Assembly: GCA_913060705.1 (NCBI GenBank)
Contig: CAJXTX010000001.1
Location: 186,001-250,000, forward strand
Origin: an uncultured Bacteroidota bacterium
GTDB lineage: Bacteria; Bacteroidota; Bacteroidia; Flavobacteriales; Flavobacteriaceae
DNA: 64,000 bases
Direction: 5' to 3'
Shown here: positions 8,876 through 17,828 of the stretch, one piece after another
Position numbering within the stretch: the stretch's first letter is position 1
Layout of the letters: each line of letters begins with the position of its first letter
Notes under the pieces: model-generated
What the model saw: the letters and a program-made list of their open reading frames with translations, nothing else
Databases searched by the model: none
What the model was told of the DNA's origin: nothing
Made by a program: the position numbers and the translations under genes

Positions 8876-9391
8876 ATGATCCACAAGAATATCAAGATTA
8901 TACTGAGTAGCGTCTCTCTAGGCTACGCGATTTTACAATTTATTGAAGGTTTTATTGGCAACGGCATCTTTTTCGTCCTTCTTAGTGCCCTAATCCTGTT
9001 TTTATATTTCAGGAATGAAATTATTCTCTTGTCGTTTTTAAAAATGCGCAAACAAGATCTAGCTGGAACAGAGCGCTTATTGCTCCGCATAAAAAATCCT
9101 CAAGCTGCTTTAGTGAAAAAACAACAAGGGTATTACAATTACCTCTTTGGGATTATTTATTCTCAGCGCAACCTCAACGAGGCTGAGAAGTTTTTTAAAA
9201 CCGCACTTAAACTTGGCCTTAGCATGGATCACGATATAGCGATGACAAAGCTTAGCCTTGCGGGTATTGCGATGCAAAAAAGAAGAAAGATTGAAGCTCA
9301 AACCCTTTTGACAGAAGCCAAGAAACTCGATAAGGGAGGTTTGTTGTTAGATCAGGTAAAACTTATGCAGCAGCAACTTAAACGCATCTAA
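8876..9391 (+). CDS. Membrane protein with TPR-like C-terminal region
   Basis: A 171-residue protein with two hydrophobic segments near the N-terminus (about residues 8-24 and 29-45, separated by a short turn around GFIGNG). A soluble helical region follows with TPR-like spacing: YYNYLFGIIYSQRNLNEAEKFF..ALKLGL, then KLSLAGIAMQKRRKIEAQTLL..AKKL. I do not recognise a named family beyond a Bacteroidota conserved hypothetical. TPR-like helices suggest a protein-protein contact on the cytoplasmic face. It has its own promoter and is divergent from rpmH. Confidence 0.6.
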   Translation: MIHKNIKIILSSVSLGYAILQFIEGFIGNGIFFVLLSALILFLYFRNEIILLSFLKMRKQDLAGTERLLLRIKNPQAALVKKQQGYYNYLFGIIYSQRNLNEAEKFFKTALKLGLSMDHDIAMTKLSLAGIAMQKRRKIEAQTLLTEAKKLDKGGLLLDQVKLMQQQLKRI

Positions 9392-9505
9392 GAATTCTGC
9401 TGTTTTTTAACAAAAAGCTCATTTTCAGTGAACTGGACTATGCCTTATCGTGGTTTATAGGCAGATTTTTATTATTTTTACAAAATCTTAACATTTATTG
9501 AATCA

Positions 9506-9802
9506 ATGAGCAACCTAGAACTTAAAGACAATACTTTTTTAAGACAATACGAGGTTTGCGTTGAAGGAAATCTAGCCAAAATAGAATACGCTGCACAAGA
9601 AAAGAAAGTGTTTCTGACCAAATTGGTTATTCCGGAGCAAATCAACACCAAAGAATTCAAGGACGCTTTTATTAAAGCGGTTCTAGAACATATTCAAGAG
9701 CAAAAATTAAGGGTTGTTCCTACAAGTCCGCAAATTGCGGGCTTCCTCAGAAAACATAGACAACAGTATAAAGAGATGCTACCGGTAGGTATTCGTATCT
9801 AA
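9506..9802 (+). CDS. GNAT-like small N-acetyltransferase (COG2388 type)
   Basis: A 98-residue protein matching the compact GNAT-like family exemplified by YidJ/COG2388. Its beta strands show AKIEYAAQEKKVFLTKLVIPE, and it carries the conserved VVPTSPQIAGFLRKHRQ segment, equivalent to the VPxCPFVxxYIRKH acetyl-CoA-binding region. These proteins are about 90-100 residues long, as here. The substrate is unknown. Its stop overlaps the convergent mtaB gene by 4 bp. The 114 bases upstream are AT-rich with no exact promoter match. Confidence 0.72.
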   Translation: MSNLELKDNTFLRQYEVCVEGNLAKIEYAAQEKKVFLTKLVIPEQINTKEFKDAFIKAVLEHIQEQKLRVVPTSPQIAGFLRKHRQQYKEMLPVGIRI

Positions 9803-11145
9803 ACTACCGCTTGTTTTATTCGGGCAAAGCCTTTTTCATCAATACGATCTATTGCTATTTTTTGCAGTGCATTCGATAACGCTGGATCCCACGGTGTCCT
9901 TACACGAATATAGTTTTCAGTAAAGCCCTCTGCATACCCTTCATTGATCTCTTTTTCAAAAAGTACCTCTCGCGAAGTTCCAAGGTGCTGTTCATAGAAT
10001 TGACGTTTTTTCTTCTCTGAAAGACTTCGTAGCATTTTTGAGCGCTTTTTTCTCACTTCATGAGGTACTACCCCTTCCATAGTTGCAGCGGGTGTATTCT
10101 CGCGTTCTGAATAGGTAAACACGTGTAAATAAGACACCTCCAAATCAAGTAAGAACTGGTACGTCTCTAAAAACAGCTCGTCGGTTTCACCCGGAAAGCC
10201 AACAATGACATCAACACCTATACACGCATCTGGCATTATGGAACGGATGCGCTCGATGCGCTGACGGTACAATTTAGTGAGGTACCTTCTTTTCATCCGC
10301 TTTAGAAGCGTGTCTGATCCACTTTGAAGCGGAATGTGAAAGTGAGGTACAAAATTTTTGCTTTGAGCAACGAAATCAATAATCTGATCCGATAAGAGAT
10401 TTGGTTCGATAGATGAAATACGCAGTCGCGATATTCCCTCGACCTCATCTAAGGCTTCTATTAGCTCTAAAAAGGTATGATCGTGCTTCTTATTGCCGTG
10501 TTCACCTTTTCCGTAATCGCCAATATTTACTCCCGTTAATACGATCTCCTTAATGCCTTGTGCCGCTATTTCTTTTGCCTGGTTGAGCAGCTCCTGAAGG
10601 GGAGCACTTCTAGAAATTCCACGCGCCAAAGGAATCGTACAATAGGTACATGGGTAATCACAACCGTCTTGAACCTTTAAGAAAGCGCGTGTACGTTCAC
10701 CTATGGCATAACTGCTCACAAAAGTGTCTGTTTGTTCGATTTCACAGGCATGAACCTGTCCTCGAGCGGTTGTTTTGGGTGACGTCAACAACCCATTGAG
10801 GTAACTTGAGAGACTGAACTTCTCTCGTGCCCCTAATACCATATCCACCCCGTCAACTGCGGCTAATTCTTCGGGTTTAAGCTGGGCATAGCATCCCACA
10901 GCAACAATGTAGGCCTCTGGATTTAATTGGTGTGCTGATTTGGCAATAGACCTAAATTTTTTATCCGCATTTTCAGTAACCGAGCAAGTGTTGATAACAT
11001 AAACATCAGCCACTTCTTCAAAGGCTACCTTCTGATACCCTTCATGTTCTAGAGAACGCGCTAAGGTAGAGGTCTCTGAAAAATTAAGCTTACACCCTAA
11101 GGTGTAAAATGCAACCCTATTGGTATGTGAATGCTCTACTCCCAT
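9799..11145 (-). CDS. mtaB: tRNA t6A37 methylthiotransferase
   Basis: A 448-residue radical-SAM methylthiotransferase that adds a methylthio group to N6-threonylcarbamoyladenosine at position 37 of tRNAs reading ANN codons. The N-terminal domain (VAFYTLGCKLNFSETSTL, VINTCSVTENADKK, VGCYAQLKPEEL) carries the three cysteines of the auxiliary 4Fe-4S cluster. The radical-SAM motif is CDYPCTYCTIPLARG (CxxxCxxC). A TRAM-like C-terminal part follows (about residues 375-440). The GCKLN rather than GCQMN N-terminus points to MtaB and not MiaB. Its start overlaps the end of the upstream GlmU-like gene by 10 bp, suggesting coupled translation. Confidence 0.93.
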   Translation of the reverse strand: MGVEHSHTNRVAFYTLGCKLNFSETSTLARSLEHEGYQKVAFEEVADVYVINTCSVTENADKKFRSIAKSAHQLNPEAYIVAVGCYAQLKPEELAAVDGVDMVLGAREKFSLSSYLNGLLTSPKTTARGQVHACEIEQTDTFVSSYAIGERTRAFLKVQDGCDYPCTYCTIPLARGISRSAPLQELLNQAKEIAAQGIKEIVLTGVNIGDYGKGEHGNKKHDHTFLELIEALDEVEGISRLRISSIEPNLLSDQIIDFVAQSKNFVPHFHIPLQSGSDTLLKRMKRRYLTKLYRQRIERIRSIMPDACIGVDVIVGFPGETDELFLETYQFLLDLEVSYLHVFTYSERENTPAATMEGVVPHEVRKKRSKMLRSLSEKKKRQFYEQHLGTSREVLFEKEINEGYAEGFTENYIRVRTPWDPALSNALQKIAIDRIDEKGFARIKQAVV

Positions 11146-12299
11146 TGTGGAATCAATTCATGTAATGTATCAAAAAGCAGCTCCTCTTTGCCAGCAAAAG
11201 GCACTTCTCTTCGCTTCATCATTTCTTCAGCGGTGCGCTTCGCTTTATCTAGGCGGTATTCACTTAATCCCTGAGCACCTCCCCATTTAAAGCTTGGGAT
11301 AAAATTTCGAGGAAATCCACTCGAGAAGACATTTGTGCTGAATCCAATAACCGTTCCTGTATTTAACACGGTTCCGATAGCAGTTTTAGAGTGATCTCCC
11401 ATAATCAGACCGCAGAATTGAAGTCCTGTAGGTTCAAATCGTTGCGAAGTATAGCGGTACAAGCGAACCTCTTCAAAGGTGTTCTTCAGGTTCGAATTGG
11501 TGGTATTAGCCCCCAAATTGCACCACTGCCCTATGACTGCATTCCCTAAATAGCCATCATGACCTTTATTCGAGTAAGAGTGAATCGTAACGTTATTTAA
11601 TTCTCCACCTACCTTAGAATGAGGCCCTACCACTGATGGTCCGTAAATTTTAGCACCCATTTTAACAACACCCGAATCGCCTAGTACAAAAGGGCCTCGA
11701 ATCAACGAACCCTCCATGACCAATGCATTCTTACCAATGTATATAGGGCCGTTTTCGGTGTTAAAAGTGGCAGCGTATGCCACTGCTCCCTCATCCATAA
11801 AAACCGGGTGCTTTCCGATCACACAGCAAGAGGGATGTAAGGCTTCGGATTTACGATGTTGAATGTGCCCCTGAATGGATTCACTTAAGACCAGCTCAAG
11901 CTTAGAAAATAAATCCGAAGGTTGAACCAACTCTACCACCGTATGCTCTTCGAATACGATTCGTTTAAGGTCTACAGCATCTGGCTGCATACGACGGGCA
12001 ATTTCAATATCGCCCTGAACAAGCACCTCATCTGAAGCTAAGCGCGACACAGCAACTGCCATTTCTCGAGTAGGAAAAACAGACCCATTGAGCACAACAT
12101 GCTCCTTTTCTACACCCATGGGTGGATACCAAGGGGCTAAATGCGGCAAAGTATCATAGCAAAAGAAACCCTCGGGGATAAGACCTTTCCACTGGTCAGC
12201 TATAGTGAGCACTCCAAACCTTAATTCAGAGAGTGGTCTCGATAGGCACAGCGGAAAAAAGTCTATGGTCTTACCAAAATCACTGAGTACGTAATGCAT
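11136..12299 (-). CDS. GlmU-like protein (putative sugar nucleotidyltransferase with left-handed beta-helix)
   Basis: A 387-residue protein of the GlmU-related family common in Bacteroidota. The N-terminal region (about 1-130; LSDFGKTIDFFPLCLSRPLSELRFG) resembles a degenerate nucleotidyltransferase. The region of about 165-340 has hexapeptide repeats of a left-handed parallel beta-helix (IYIGKNALVMEGSLIRGPFVLGD, VVKMGAKIYGPSVVG, AIGQWCNLGANTTNSNLKN, AIGTVLNTGTVIGFSTNVF). Typical full GlmU proteins are about 450 residues long and keep a GGxGTRM pyrophosphorylase loop, which is not seen here. The uridylyl-transfer function is therefore doubtful, and an acyltransferase or sugar-binding role is possible. 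It has a TACCTTTG promoter 17 bases upstream and is co-transcribed with mtaB. Confidence 0.75.
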   Translation of the reverse strand: MHYVLSDFGKTIDFFPLCLSRPLSELRFGVLTIADQWKGLIPEGFFCYDTLPHLAPWYPPMGVEKEHVVLNGSVFPTREMAVAVSRLASDEVLVQGDIEIARRMQPDAVDLKRIVFEEHTVVELVQPSDLFSKLELVLSESIQGHIQHRKSEALHPSCCVIGKHPVFMDEGAVAYAATFNTENGPIYIGKNALVMEGSLIRGPFVLGDSGVVKMGAKIYGPSVVGPHSKVGGELNNVTIHSYSNKGHDGYLGNAVIGQWCNLGANTTNSNLKNTFEEVRLYRYTSQRFEPTGLQFCGLIMGDHSKTAIGTVLNTGTVIGFSTNVFSSGFPRNFIPSFKWGGAQGLSEYRLDKAKRTAEEMMKRREVPFAGKEELLFDTLHELIPQWE

Positions 12300-12316
12300 G
12301 GTGCTAATTCTACGTG

Positions 12317-12324
12317 CAAAGGTA
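12317..12324 (-). promoter_or_regulatory. TAnnTTTG -7 element for the GlmU-like gene
   Basis: The minus strand reads TACCTTTG, exact for the -7 consensus, 17 bases upstream of the ATG at 12299. The region upstream is the terminator T-run of rpmE2, so terminator and promoter are nearly fused. Confidence 0.55.
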
Positions 12325-12334
12325 CAATGCGTTC

Positions 12335-12364
12335 AAAAAAAAACACCCCCGAAAACGGAGGTGT
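12335..12364 (-). terminator. Rho-independent terminator of rpmE2
   Basis: On the minus strand ACACCTCCG, loop TTTT, CGGGGGTGT forms a 9-bp stem with one U-G pair, followed by nine T. It begins 25 bp after the rpmE2 stop. Confidence 0.87.
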
Positions 12365-12388
12365 CTATAGGTGTAACAAAAGGCCCGT

Positions 12389-12640
12389 TTACTTTTGAAA
12401 CTTGGCGTATTTGTTTTTGAATTTATCAATTCGTCCAGCCGTATCGACCAATTTCGATTTACCGGTGTAGAATGGATGTGAAGTGCGCGAAATCTCTACC
12501 TTAATCAAAGGGTAGCTCACGCCATCGACATCAATAGTTTCTTTTGACTCAGCCGCCGATTTAGTAATAAAGATGTCATCATTCGACATGTCTTTAAACG
12601 CAACTAATCTATAGTTTTCTGGGTGGATTTCGCTTTTCAT
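12389..12640 (-). CDS. rpmE2: 50S ribosomal protein L31 type B
   Basis: An 83-residue protein starting [19 protein letters not shown] and ending with [27 protein letters not shown], the type B L31 sequence. The zinc-binding cysteines of type A L31 are absent, so this is the zinc-independent (C-minus) form. An upstream in-frame Met at 12724 would add 28 non-family residues and lies beyond the promoter at 12666-12697, so the start at 12640 is preferred. The gene is monocistronic, with its own promoter and terminator. Confidence 0.96.
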   Translation of the reverse strand: MKSEIHPENYRLVAFKDMSNDDIFITKSAAESKETIDVDGVSYPLIKVEISRTSHPFYTGKSKLVDTAGRIDKFKNKYAKFQK

Positions 12641-12665
12641 AATCCGTACTTGAATTTTGAGAGTG

Positions 12666-12697
12666 CAAATATAACGCAAACTTTCTAGTAAAGCAAA
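12666..12697 (-). promoter_or_regulatory. Promoter of rpmE2 (TTTG ... TATATTTG)
   Basis: The -7 element TATATTTG (12666-12673) is exact. A TTTG -33 element (12694-12697) lies 20 bases upstream, within the 17-23 base spacing described for Flavobacterium promoters. The -7 is 25 bases from the chosen start. Confidence 0.7.
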
Positions 12698-12729
12698 GCA
12701 TTTTGCGTACTGAAAAAGCGACATTTATA

Positions 12730-12758
12730 TTGGCTAGCGCAATTAATTCATACATTTA
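12730..12758 (+). promoter_or_regulatory. Putative promoter of the DUF4199 gene
   Basis: TTG (12730-12732) and TACATTTA (12751-12758, one mismatch to TAnnTTTG) are 18 bases apart. The -7 element ends 23 bases before the ATG at 12782. Confidence 0.4.
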
Positions 12759-12781
12759 GACCACCAATTCAAATAAACACT

Positions 12782-13297
12782 ATGGAAACTCCTCTTCAGA
12801 CTCGATCTTTCATCCTTACTTATGGCGGTATTCTCGGTGCATTAAGTGCCGTGTTTTCTTTCATGCTCTACACCATGGATATGCATTACCAAGGCGGAAC
12901 AATGGTAACCATTGTCAGCGTTGTTCTTTCGGTTGCGCTATACGCAGTAGGAATGTTTCAGTACCGCAATGCCAATGCCGGTCTTATGACGTTCTGGCAA
13001 GGAGTAAAGATTGGTGTGGGAATTGCCCTTATCAGTGGAATTATCGTTGTACTCTTCAACCTTATCTTAACCCGAGTGATCGATCCTGAAACGATGTCAA
13101 AAGCGATGAATTTTCAGCGTGAACAGCTCATCGAGAACACCGACCTTACCCTAGAGCAGATAGACGCGCAGCTTGCGACCATGCAACAGTTTCAGACTCC
13201 AGCCATACAAGCGGCTTTTGGACTGCTTTTCTCTGTGATTTTTGGATTTTTATTATCGCTATTACCAGCCGCTATCCTTAGAAAAAGCGAAGAATAG
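12782..13297 (+). CDS. DUF4199 family membrane protein
   Basis: A 171-residue integral membrane protein with four hydrophobic segments at about residues 10-30, 39-59, 73-97 and 140-163. The last loop before helix 4 is hydrophilic (NFQREQLIENTDLTLEQIDAQ in parts). This topology and the motif FWQGVKIGVGIALISGII fit DUF4199, a Bacteroidota family often encoded next to a glycosyltransferase, as here (29 bp gap). Function is unknown; it may accompany the undecaprenyl-phosphate sugar pathway suggested by the next gene, but that is only positional inference. Confidence 0.78.
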   Translation: METPLQTRSFILTYGGILGALSAVFSFMLYTMDMHYQGGTMVTIVSVVLSVALYAVGMFQYRNANAGLMTFWQGVKIGVGIALISGIIVVLFNLILTRVIDPETMSKAMNFQREQLIENTDLTLEQIDAQLATMQQFQTPAIQAAFGLLFSVIFGFLLSLLPAAILRKSEE

Positions 13298-13326
13298 ATC
13301 AATAAAATCTTACTTTTGATGCTGCT

Positions 13327-14286
13327 ATGCAGCTGTCAATCGTTATTCCTCTCTACAACGAAGCCGAATCCTTGCCTGAGTTAAGCGCTTGGATCGTCTC
13401 GGTGATGCAAAACCGAGGCATCGACTACGAGATTCTCTACGTAGATGATGGTAGTACAGATGATTCATGGAAAATCTTATCCGATTTATGTCGGCAGAAT
13501 CCGGCGATTAGAGCGCTAAGGTTCAGTAAAAATTTCGGAAAATCTCAGGCGTTGCACGCGGGTTTCAAGAGAACCCGTGGTCAATGGGTAGCCACTATGG
13601 ATGCCGACTTGCAAGACAATCCTGAAGAGTTACCGGCCCTACTTGAACTCATGAGAAGCGAAGGATACGACCTTGTGTCGGGTTGGAAGCGCAAGCGCTA
13701 CGACAATCTGATCACCAAAAATATCCCCTCAAAGCTTTTCAATTGGGCGGCACGAAAGACTTCGAAGATTCAGCTGCACGATTTCAATTGCGGACTAAAG
13801 ATGTACCGCTCAGAAGTAGTCAAGGCCCTTGACATTAAAGGTGAGATGCATCGATACATTCCAGTACTTGCCGCATCTGCCGGATACAACCGGATCGGTG
13901 AAAAGGAGGTAGCACACCAGGCACGCAAGTACGGAACAACTAAATTTGGACCAGAGCGTTTCTTAAACGGAATGCTTGATCTGATGACGGTACACTTCGT
14001 GAGTCGGTTTGGCAGAAGCCCCATGCATTTCTTTGGAGCCTTTGGGGTGCTGATGTTCATCTTCGGTTTCGGAGGAGCATTTTATATGGGGATTGATAAA
14101 TTATTTTTTAATACCACCGCACGATTGATTACAGATCGCCCTGTTTTTTATCTTGCCCTTAGTGCTATGATTATCGGAACTCAACTCTTTCTAGCAGGTT
14201 TCATAGGAGAGTTGATTATTCGCAATGAAGGCTCTAAAGAACGATATACCATCGCAGAAACACTCAATAGCAGCACCGACTCATGA
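13327..14286 (+). CDS. Family 2 glycosyltransferase (polyprenyl-phosphate sugar synthase type)
   Basis: A 319-residue GT2 enzyme resembling DPM1/GtrB-type dolichyl- or undecaprenyl-phosphate sugar synthases. The N-terminal GT-A domain shows LSIVIPLYNEAESLPEL, ILYVDDGSTDDSW, the nucleotide and metal motif DADLQDNPEE and GWKRKRYDN. Two membrane helices lie at about residues 230-255 and 271-294, as in GtrB. It probably moves a sugar from a nucleotide donor to a lipid phosphate on the cytoplasmic membrane. The stop overlaps the phosphohexomutase start by 4 bp (ATGA), which links sugar-phosphate supply with transfer. Confidence 0.88.
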   Translation: MQLSIVIPLYNEAESLPELSAWIVSVMQNRGIDYEILYVDDGSTDDSWKILSDLCRQNPAIRALRFSKNFGKSQALHAGFKRTRGQWVATMDADLQDNPEELPALLELMRSEGYDLVSGWKRKRYDNLITKNIPSKLFNWAARKTSKIQLHDFNCGLKMYRSEVVKALDIKGEMHRYIPVLAASAGYNRIGEKEVAHQARKYGTTKFGPERFLNGMLDLMTVHFVSRFGRSPMHFFGAFGVLMFIFGFGGAFYMGIDKLFFNTTARLITDRPVFYLALSAMIIGTQLFLAGFIGELIIRNEGSKERYTIAETLNSSTDS

Positions 14287-15989
14287 CCCCCCAAGAAAGA
14301 GCACATACCTGGTTAAGCCCCGTTTTTGATAATGAAACCCAAAGTCAAGTCAGACAACTAATAGAAAGCGATTCTGAAGAACTAGTCGACGCCTTTTACA
14401 AAGAGTTAGCCTTTGGAACTGGAGGGATGAGAGGGGTATTAGGTGTAGGAACGAATCGCATTAATAAATACACCCTCGGAAAAGCCACACAAGGACTTAG
14501 TAATTATCTTAAACGACGCCATCCCGGTAAAAACTTATCCGCAGTTATCGCCTACGACTGTCGTCATCAAAGCGACACACTTGGTCGGCTAGTCGCTGAA
14601 ATTTTTAGTGCGAATGGGATTGAGGTTTCGCTGTTTAGTGCGCTGAGAACAACCCCTGAATTGTCATTTGCTGTTAGACATCTATCTGCTGATGTGGGTA
14701 TCGTATTAACGGCTTCACACAATCCGCCGGAATACAACGGATACAAAGTGTATTGGAACGACGGAGGTCAAATCGTACCTCCTGAAGACGGTGAGATCAT
14801 AGCAGAGATTCAGGGTCTTGATTATTCAGCTATACGTTTTGACGCCGACGAAAATCGTATCAGCCTAATTGACAAAGAGGTCGATGAGCCGTTCTTTGAA
14901 GCATCGCTTAAAAACGGTAGCATTGGTCAAGGGGATCGTACCCTTTTGTCGCTGGTATTTACTTCTATTCACGGCACGTCTATTACTGCTGTTCCACAAG
15001 TACTGCAGAAAGCAGGATTCACCAATCTGCACATTGTTGAAGAACAGGCCGTCGTAGACCCCGATTTTAGCACCGTTAAGTCACCGAACCCCGAAGAACC
15101 TGAAGCACTGAGTATGGCCATTCAGCTCGCAGAGCGGATTGATGCAGACCTGGTGATTGGTACAGACCCTGACAGTGATCGCTTGGGAATTGTAGCTCGA
15201 GAGGCCTCAGGAGACCTAAGTATTCTAAACGGAAATCAAGCTATGATCGTCTTGACAGAATACCTCTTGGCGCATCACAAAAAGCAGGGCTTTAAAGGAA
15301 ACGAATTTATCGCCTCAACGATCGTATCGACGCCTATGATCGCCAAGATGGCAGCGCATTATGGCGTGCGATTTGAGCAAACGCTTACCGGATTTAAATG
15401 GATCGGAAAACTTATCAAAGACCATCCTGAACTTAAGTTCATCGGAGGAGGAGAAGAAAGTTACGGCTACATGGTTGGTGACTTTGTAAGAGATAAAGAT
15501 GCAGTAACCTCAAGCCTGCTAGCGGCTGAAATTTCGTGTGAATTGAAAAGCAAGGGCTTAACACTATACGATTACCTCCTCGATTGTTATGTCAAATACG
15601 GCCTCTACCAGGAGCGTCTTATATCGGTTACCAAAAAAGGTCAGACTGGCGCCCAAGAAATTGAAGCCATGATGAAGGGATTCAGATCGCATCCGCCAAA
15701 AGAAGTTGCGGGAGAGCCTGTAGCATATATCGAAGATTACCTTTTACAAGAAATAGTGGATATTCAAACGGGGACTCGGACTCCTATTTCACTACCCAAA
15801 GCCAATGTGATCGTATTAGAAACCACTAATGGAAGTCGTATTGCTGCGCGACCCAGTGGCACTGAGCCAAAAATTAAATTCTATTTCAGCGTGAACACAA
15901 AGCTTCAAGACGCGACCAACTATGCTTCTCAGAAGGCGGCCTTGCAAGAGCGCATCGATCAATTTGTAACCGCTTTAGCTCTCGATTGA
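14283..15989 (+). CDS. Phosphoglucomutase/phosphomannomutase family protein
   Basis: A 568-residue alpha-D-phosphohexomutase. All four domain landmarks are present: the phosphoserine loop TASHNPPEYNGYKVYW (Ser145), the magnesium loop GTDPDSDRLG, the sugar-specificity loop GGEESYGYMVGDFVRDKDAV, and the phosphate-binding RPSGTEPKIKFY near the C-terminus. Length and the GEESYGY form match the PgcA-like phosphoglucomutases of Firmicutes and Bacteroidota, which interconvert glucose 1- and 6-phosphate. It overlaps both neighbours (4 bp upstream, 1 bp downstream) in a glycosyltransferase-mutase-ABC exporter run. Confidence 0.92.
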   Translation: MTPQERAHTWLSPVFDNETQSQVRQLIESDSEELVDAFYKELAFGTGGMRGVLGVGTNRINKYTLGKATQGLSNYLKRRHPGKNLSAVIAYDCRHQSDTLGRLVAEIFSANGIEVSLFSALRTTPELSFAVRHLSADVGIVLTASHNPPEYNGYKVYWNDGGQIVPPEDGEIIAEIQGLDYSAIRFDADENRISLIDKEVDEPFFEASLKNGSIGQGDRTLLSLVFTSIHGTSITAVPQVLQKAGFTNLHIVEEQAVVDPDFSTVKSPNPEEPEALSMAIQLAERIDADLVIGTDPDSDRLGIVAREASGDLSILNGNQAMIVLTEYLLAHHKKQGFKGNEFIASTIVSTPMIAKMAAHYGVRFEQTLTGFKWIGKLIKDHPELKFIGGGEESYGYMVGDFVRDKDAVTSSLLAAEISCELKSKGLTLYDYLLDCYVKYGLYQERLISVTKKGQTGAQEIEAMMKGFRSHPPKEVAGEPVAYIEDYLLQEIVDIQTGTRTPISLPKANVIVLETTNGSRIAARPSGTEPKIKFYFSVNTKLQDATNYASQKAALQERIDQFVTALALD

Positions 15990-17818
15990 TGAAAGAATAC
16001 AAGAGACTTCTTGGATACGCCAATCCTTATCTAGGAAGCGCTGTAGCAAACGCAATGTTCAACGTACTTTATGCGGTGTTCAACGTACTGTCTATCCTCA
16101 TCTTTATCCCTACCCTCGGAATTCTATTTGGCACTCAGCCTAGGGTAACAGAACCACCACAATTTGAAGGAATCGGCAACGCTAAAAACTTTATTGAACA
16201 ACAGCTCAATTACTTTATCACCTCACGTGCTGAACAATCAGATGAAGTGGGTGCTTTATTAGCGATTGTACTGCTAAGTGGAATCATATTCTTGTTAAAA
16301 AACACCTTCCGCTATCTCGCGGCATACGCCCTCTCATTTTTGCGTACCGGAATGGTTAAAGACCTTCAAGATCAACTTTACAACAAGCTTTTATCATTGC
16401 CGATGAGTTTCTCTAAGCAAAAGCGAAAAGGTGATTTGATCGCAAGAATGACGGCCGACGTTAAAGAGGTAGAGCAATCAATAATCAACTCGTTTGAAAC
16501 CCTAAGTCGCGAACCTTTCACTATTGTGTTAGTCTTGGCATCGATGCTCGTTTTGAGCTGGCAATTGACGCTTTTTGTCTTGCTGTTCTTTCCTATTGCC
16601 GGATTCATTATTGCTCGTGTAGGTAAGTCTCTTAAAGCCCAATCGCTGAAAGCCCAGCAAGAAACAGGAATGCTTCTTTCTTTTTTCGAAGAAACATTAG
16701 GGAAGCTCATGGTCATCAAGTCGTTTACTGCAGAGCCCTATTTCAATCAAAAATTCAATCGAAGCACTGCTAATCTAAGGGGAATCATGAATCGTGTCAT
16801 TCAACGCAATGCAATGGCCTCTCCTCTGAGTGAATTTTTAGGGGTGCTAGTAGTGCTGGTAGTTTTGTGGTACGGGGGGTCTTTAGTACTCAAAGGAGAT
16901 GCTGCGTTAAGCCCTCAAGAATTCATGGGTTATATTGGACTCTTTTACACCATAATTAATCCGGTTAAATTCTTAACCACCGTTAATTACAACCTTAAAA
17001 AAGGAAGACCAGCACTCGACCGTATCCTAGAAATTCTTGATGCCACAAATACCATTAATGATCCTTCTAGCCCACAGCCTTTTCATTTCAATCAAGAAAT
17101 TGAATTTCAACAAGTGCGCTTCAGTTATGGAGCTACCACTGTGCTTGAAGATTTTAATCTGACAGTAAAAAAGGGCGAAACCGTCGCGATTGTAGGTACC
17201 TCAGGAAGCGGAAAGTCCACATTGGTACAATTACTGGCCCGCTTGTACGACATTCAGCAAGGTCATGTTCAGATTGACGGAATAGACATCACAGCCTTTT
17301 CAAAGACAGACTTGAGAAAAAATATCGCCTTTGTAACTCAAGAGGCTATGCTTTTTAATGCTCCGGTTATTGAAAATATTGCACTTGGAGCCTCTGACGT
17401 AGAAATTGAGACTGTAAAAGACGCTGCTTCAGATGCCCATGCGGCTACATTCATAGACGACCTTGAGCAGGGCTATACAACCGAATTAGGAGATGATGGG
17501 AATCGATTGAGCGGTGGACAAAAGCAGCGAATCTCTATCGCCCGTGCCTTTTATAAAGATGCTCCTATTCTCATTTTAGACGAGGCTACCTCTGCCCTAG
17601 ATACAGAGAGTGAAAAAGAAGTTCAACAGGCCTTAGCATCCATTCAAAAAAACCGCACCACCTTCATTATTGCCCATCGCCTATCTACAGTTCAAAATGC
17701 AGATCGGATTGTAGTTATCGATCAGAAAAAGGTGGCTGAGACAGGTACACATAATGAGCTTTTGGCTAAAAAAGGGCTCTATTACAATCTCATCCAATTG
17801 CAAACACTTTCGAGTTAA
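15989..17818 (+). CDS. ABC exporter, fused permease and ATPase (MsbA-like)
   Basis: A 609-residue half-transporter. The membrane domain covers residues 1-about 335 with six helices and a long periplasmic stretch after helix 1; the ATPase domain covers about 360-605. It has Walker A GTSGSGKST, Q-loop VTQEAML, signature LSGGQKQRIS, Walker B ILILDEAT and the H-loop IAHRLST. This architecture fits MsbA-type lipid A flippases and related lipid exporters; the substrate cannot be told from sequence. The ATG at 15989 (TGATG overlap with the previous stop) is preferred over the TTG one codon earlier. Confidence 0.88.
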   Translation: MKEYKRLLGYANPYLGSAVANAMFNVLYAVFNVLSILIFIPTLGILFGTQPRVTEPPQFEGIGNAKNFIEQQLNYFITSRAEQSDEVGALLAIVLLSGIIFLLKNTFRYLAAYALSFLRTGMVKDLQDQLYNKLLSLPMSFSKQKRKGDLIARMTADVKEVEQSIINSFETLSREPFTIVLVLASMLVLSWQLTLFVLLFFPIAGFIIARVGKSLKAQSLKAQQETGMLLSFFEETLGKLMVIKSFTAEPYFNQKFNRSTANLRGIMNRVIQRNAMASPLSEFLGVLVVLVVLWYGGSLVLKGDAALSPQEFMGYIGLFYTIINPVKFLTTVNYNLKKGRPALDRILEILDATNTINDPSSPQPFHFNQEIEFQQVRFSYGATTVLEDFNLTVKKGETVAIVGTSGSGKSTLVQLLARLYDIQQGHVQIDGIDITAFSKTDLRKNIAFVTQEAMLFNAPVIENIALGASDVEIETVKDAASDAHAATFIDDLEQGYTTELGDDGNRLSGGQKQRISIARAFYKDAPILILDEATSALDTESEKEVQQALASIQKNRTTFIIAHRLSTVQNADRIVVIDQKKVAETGTHNELLAKKGLYYNLIQLQTLSS

Positions 17819-17828
17819 ATCACATTTT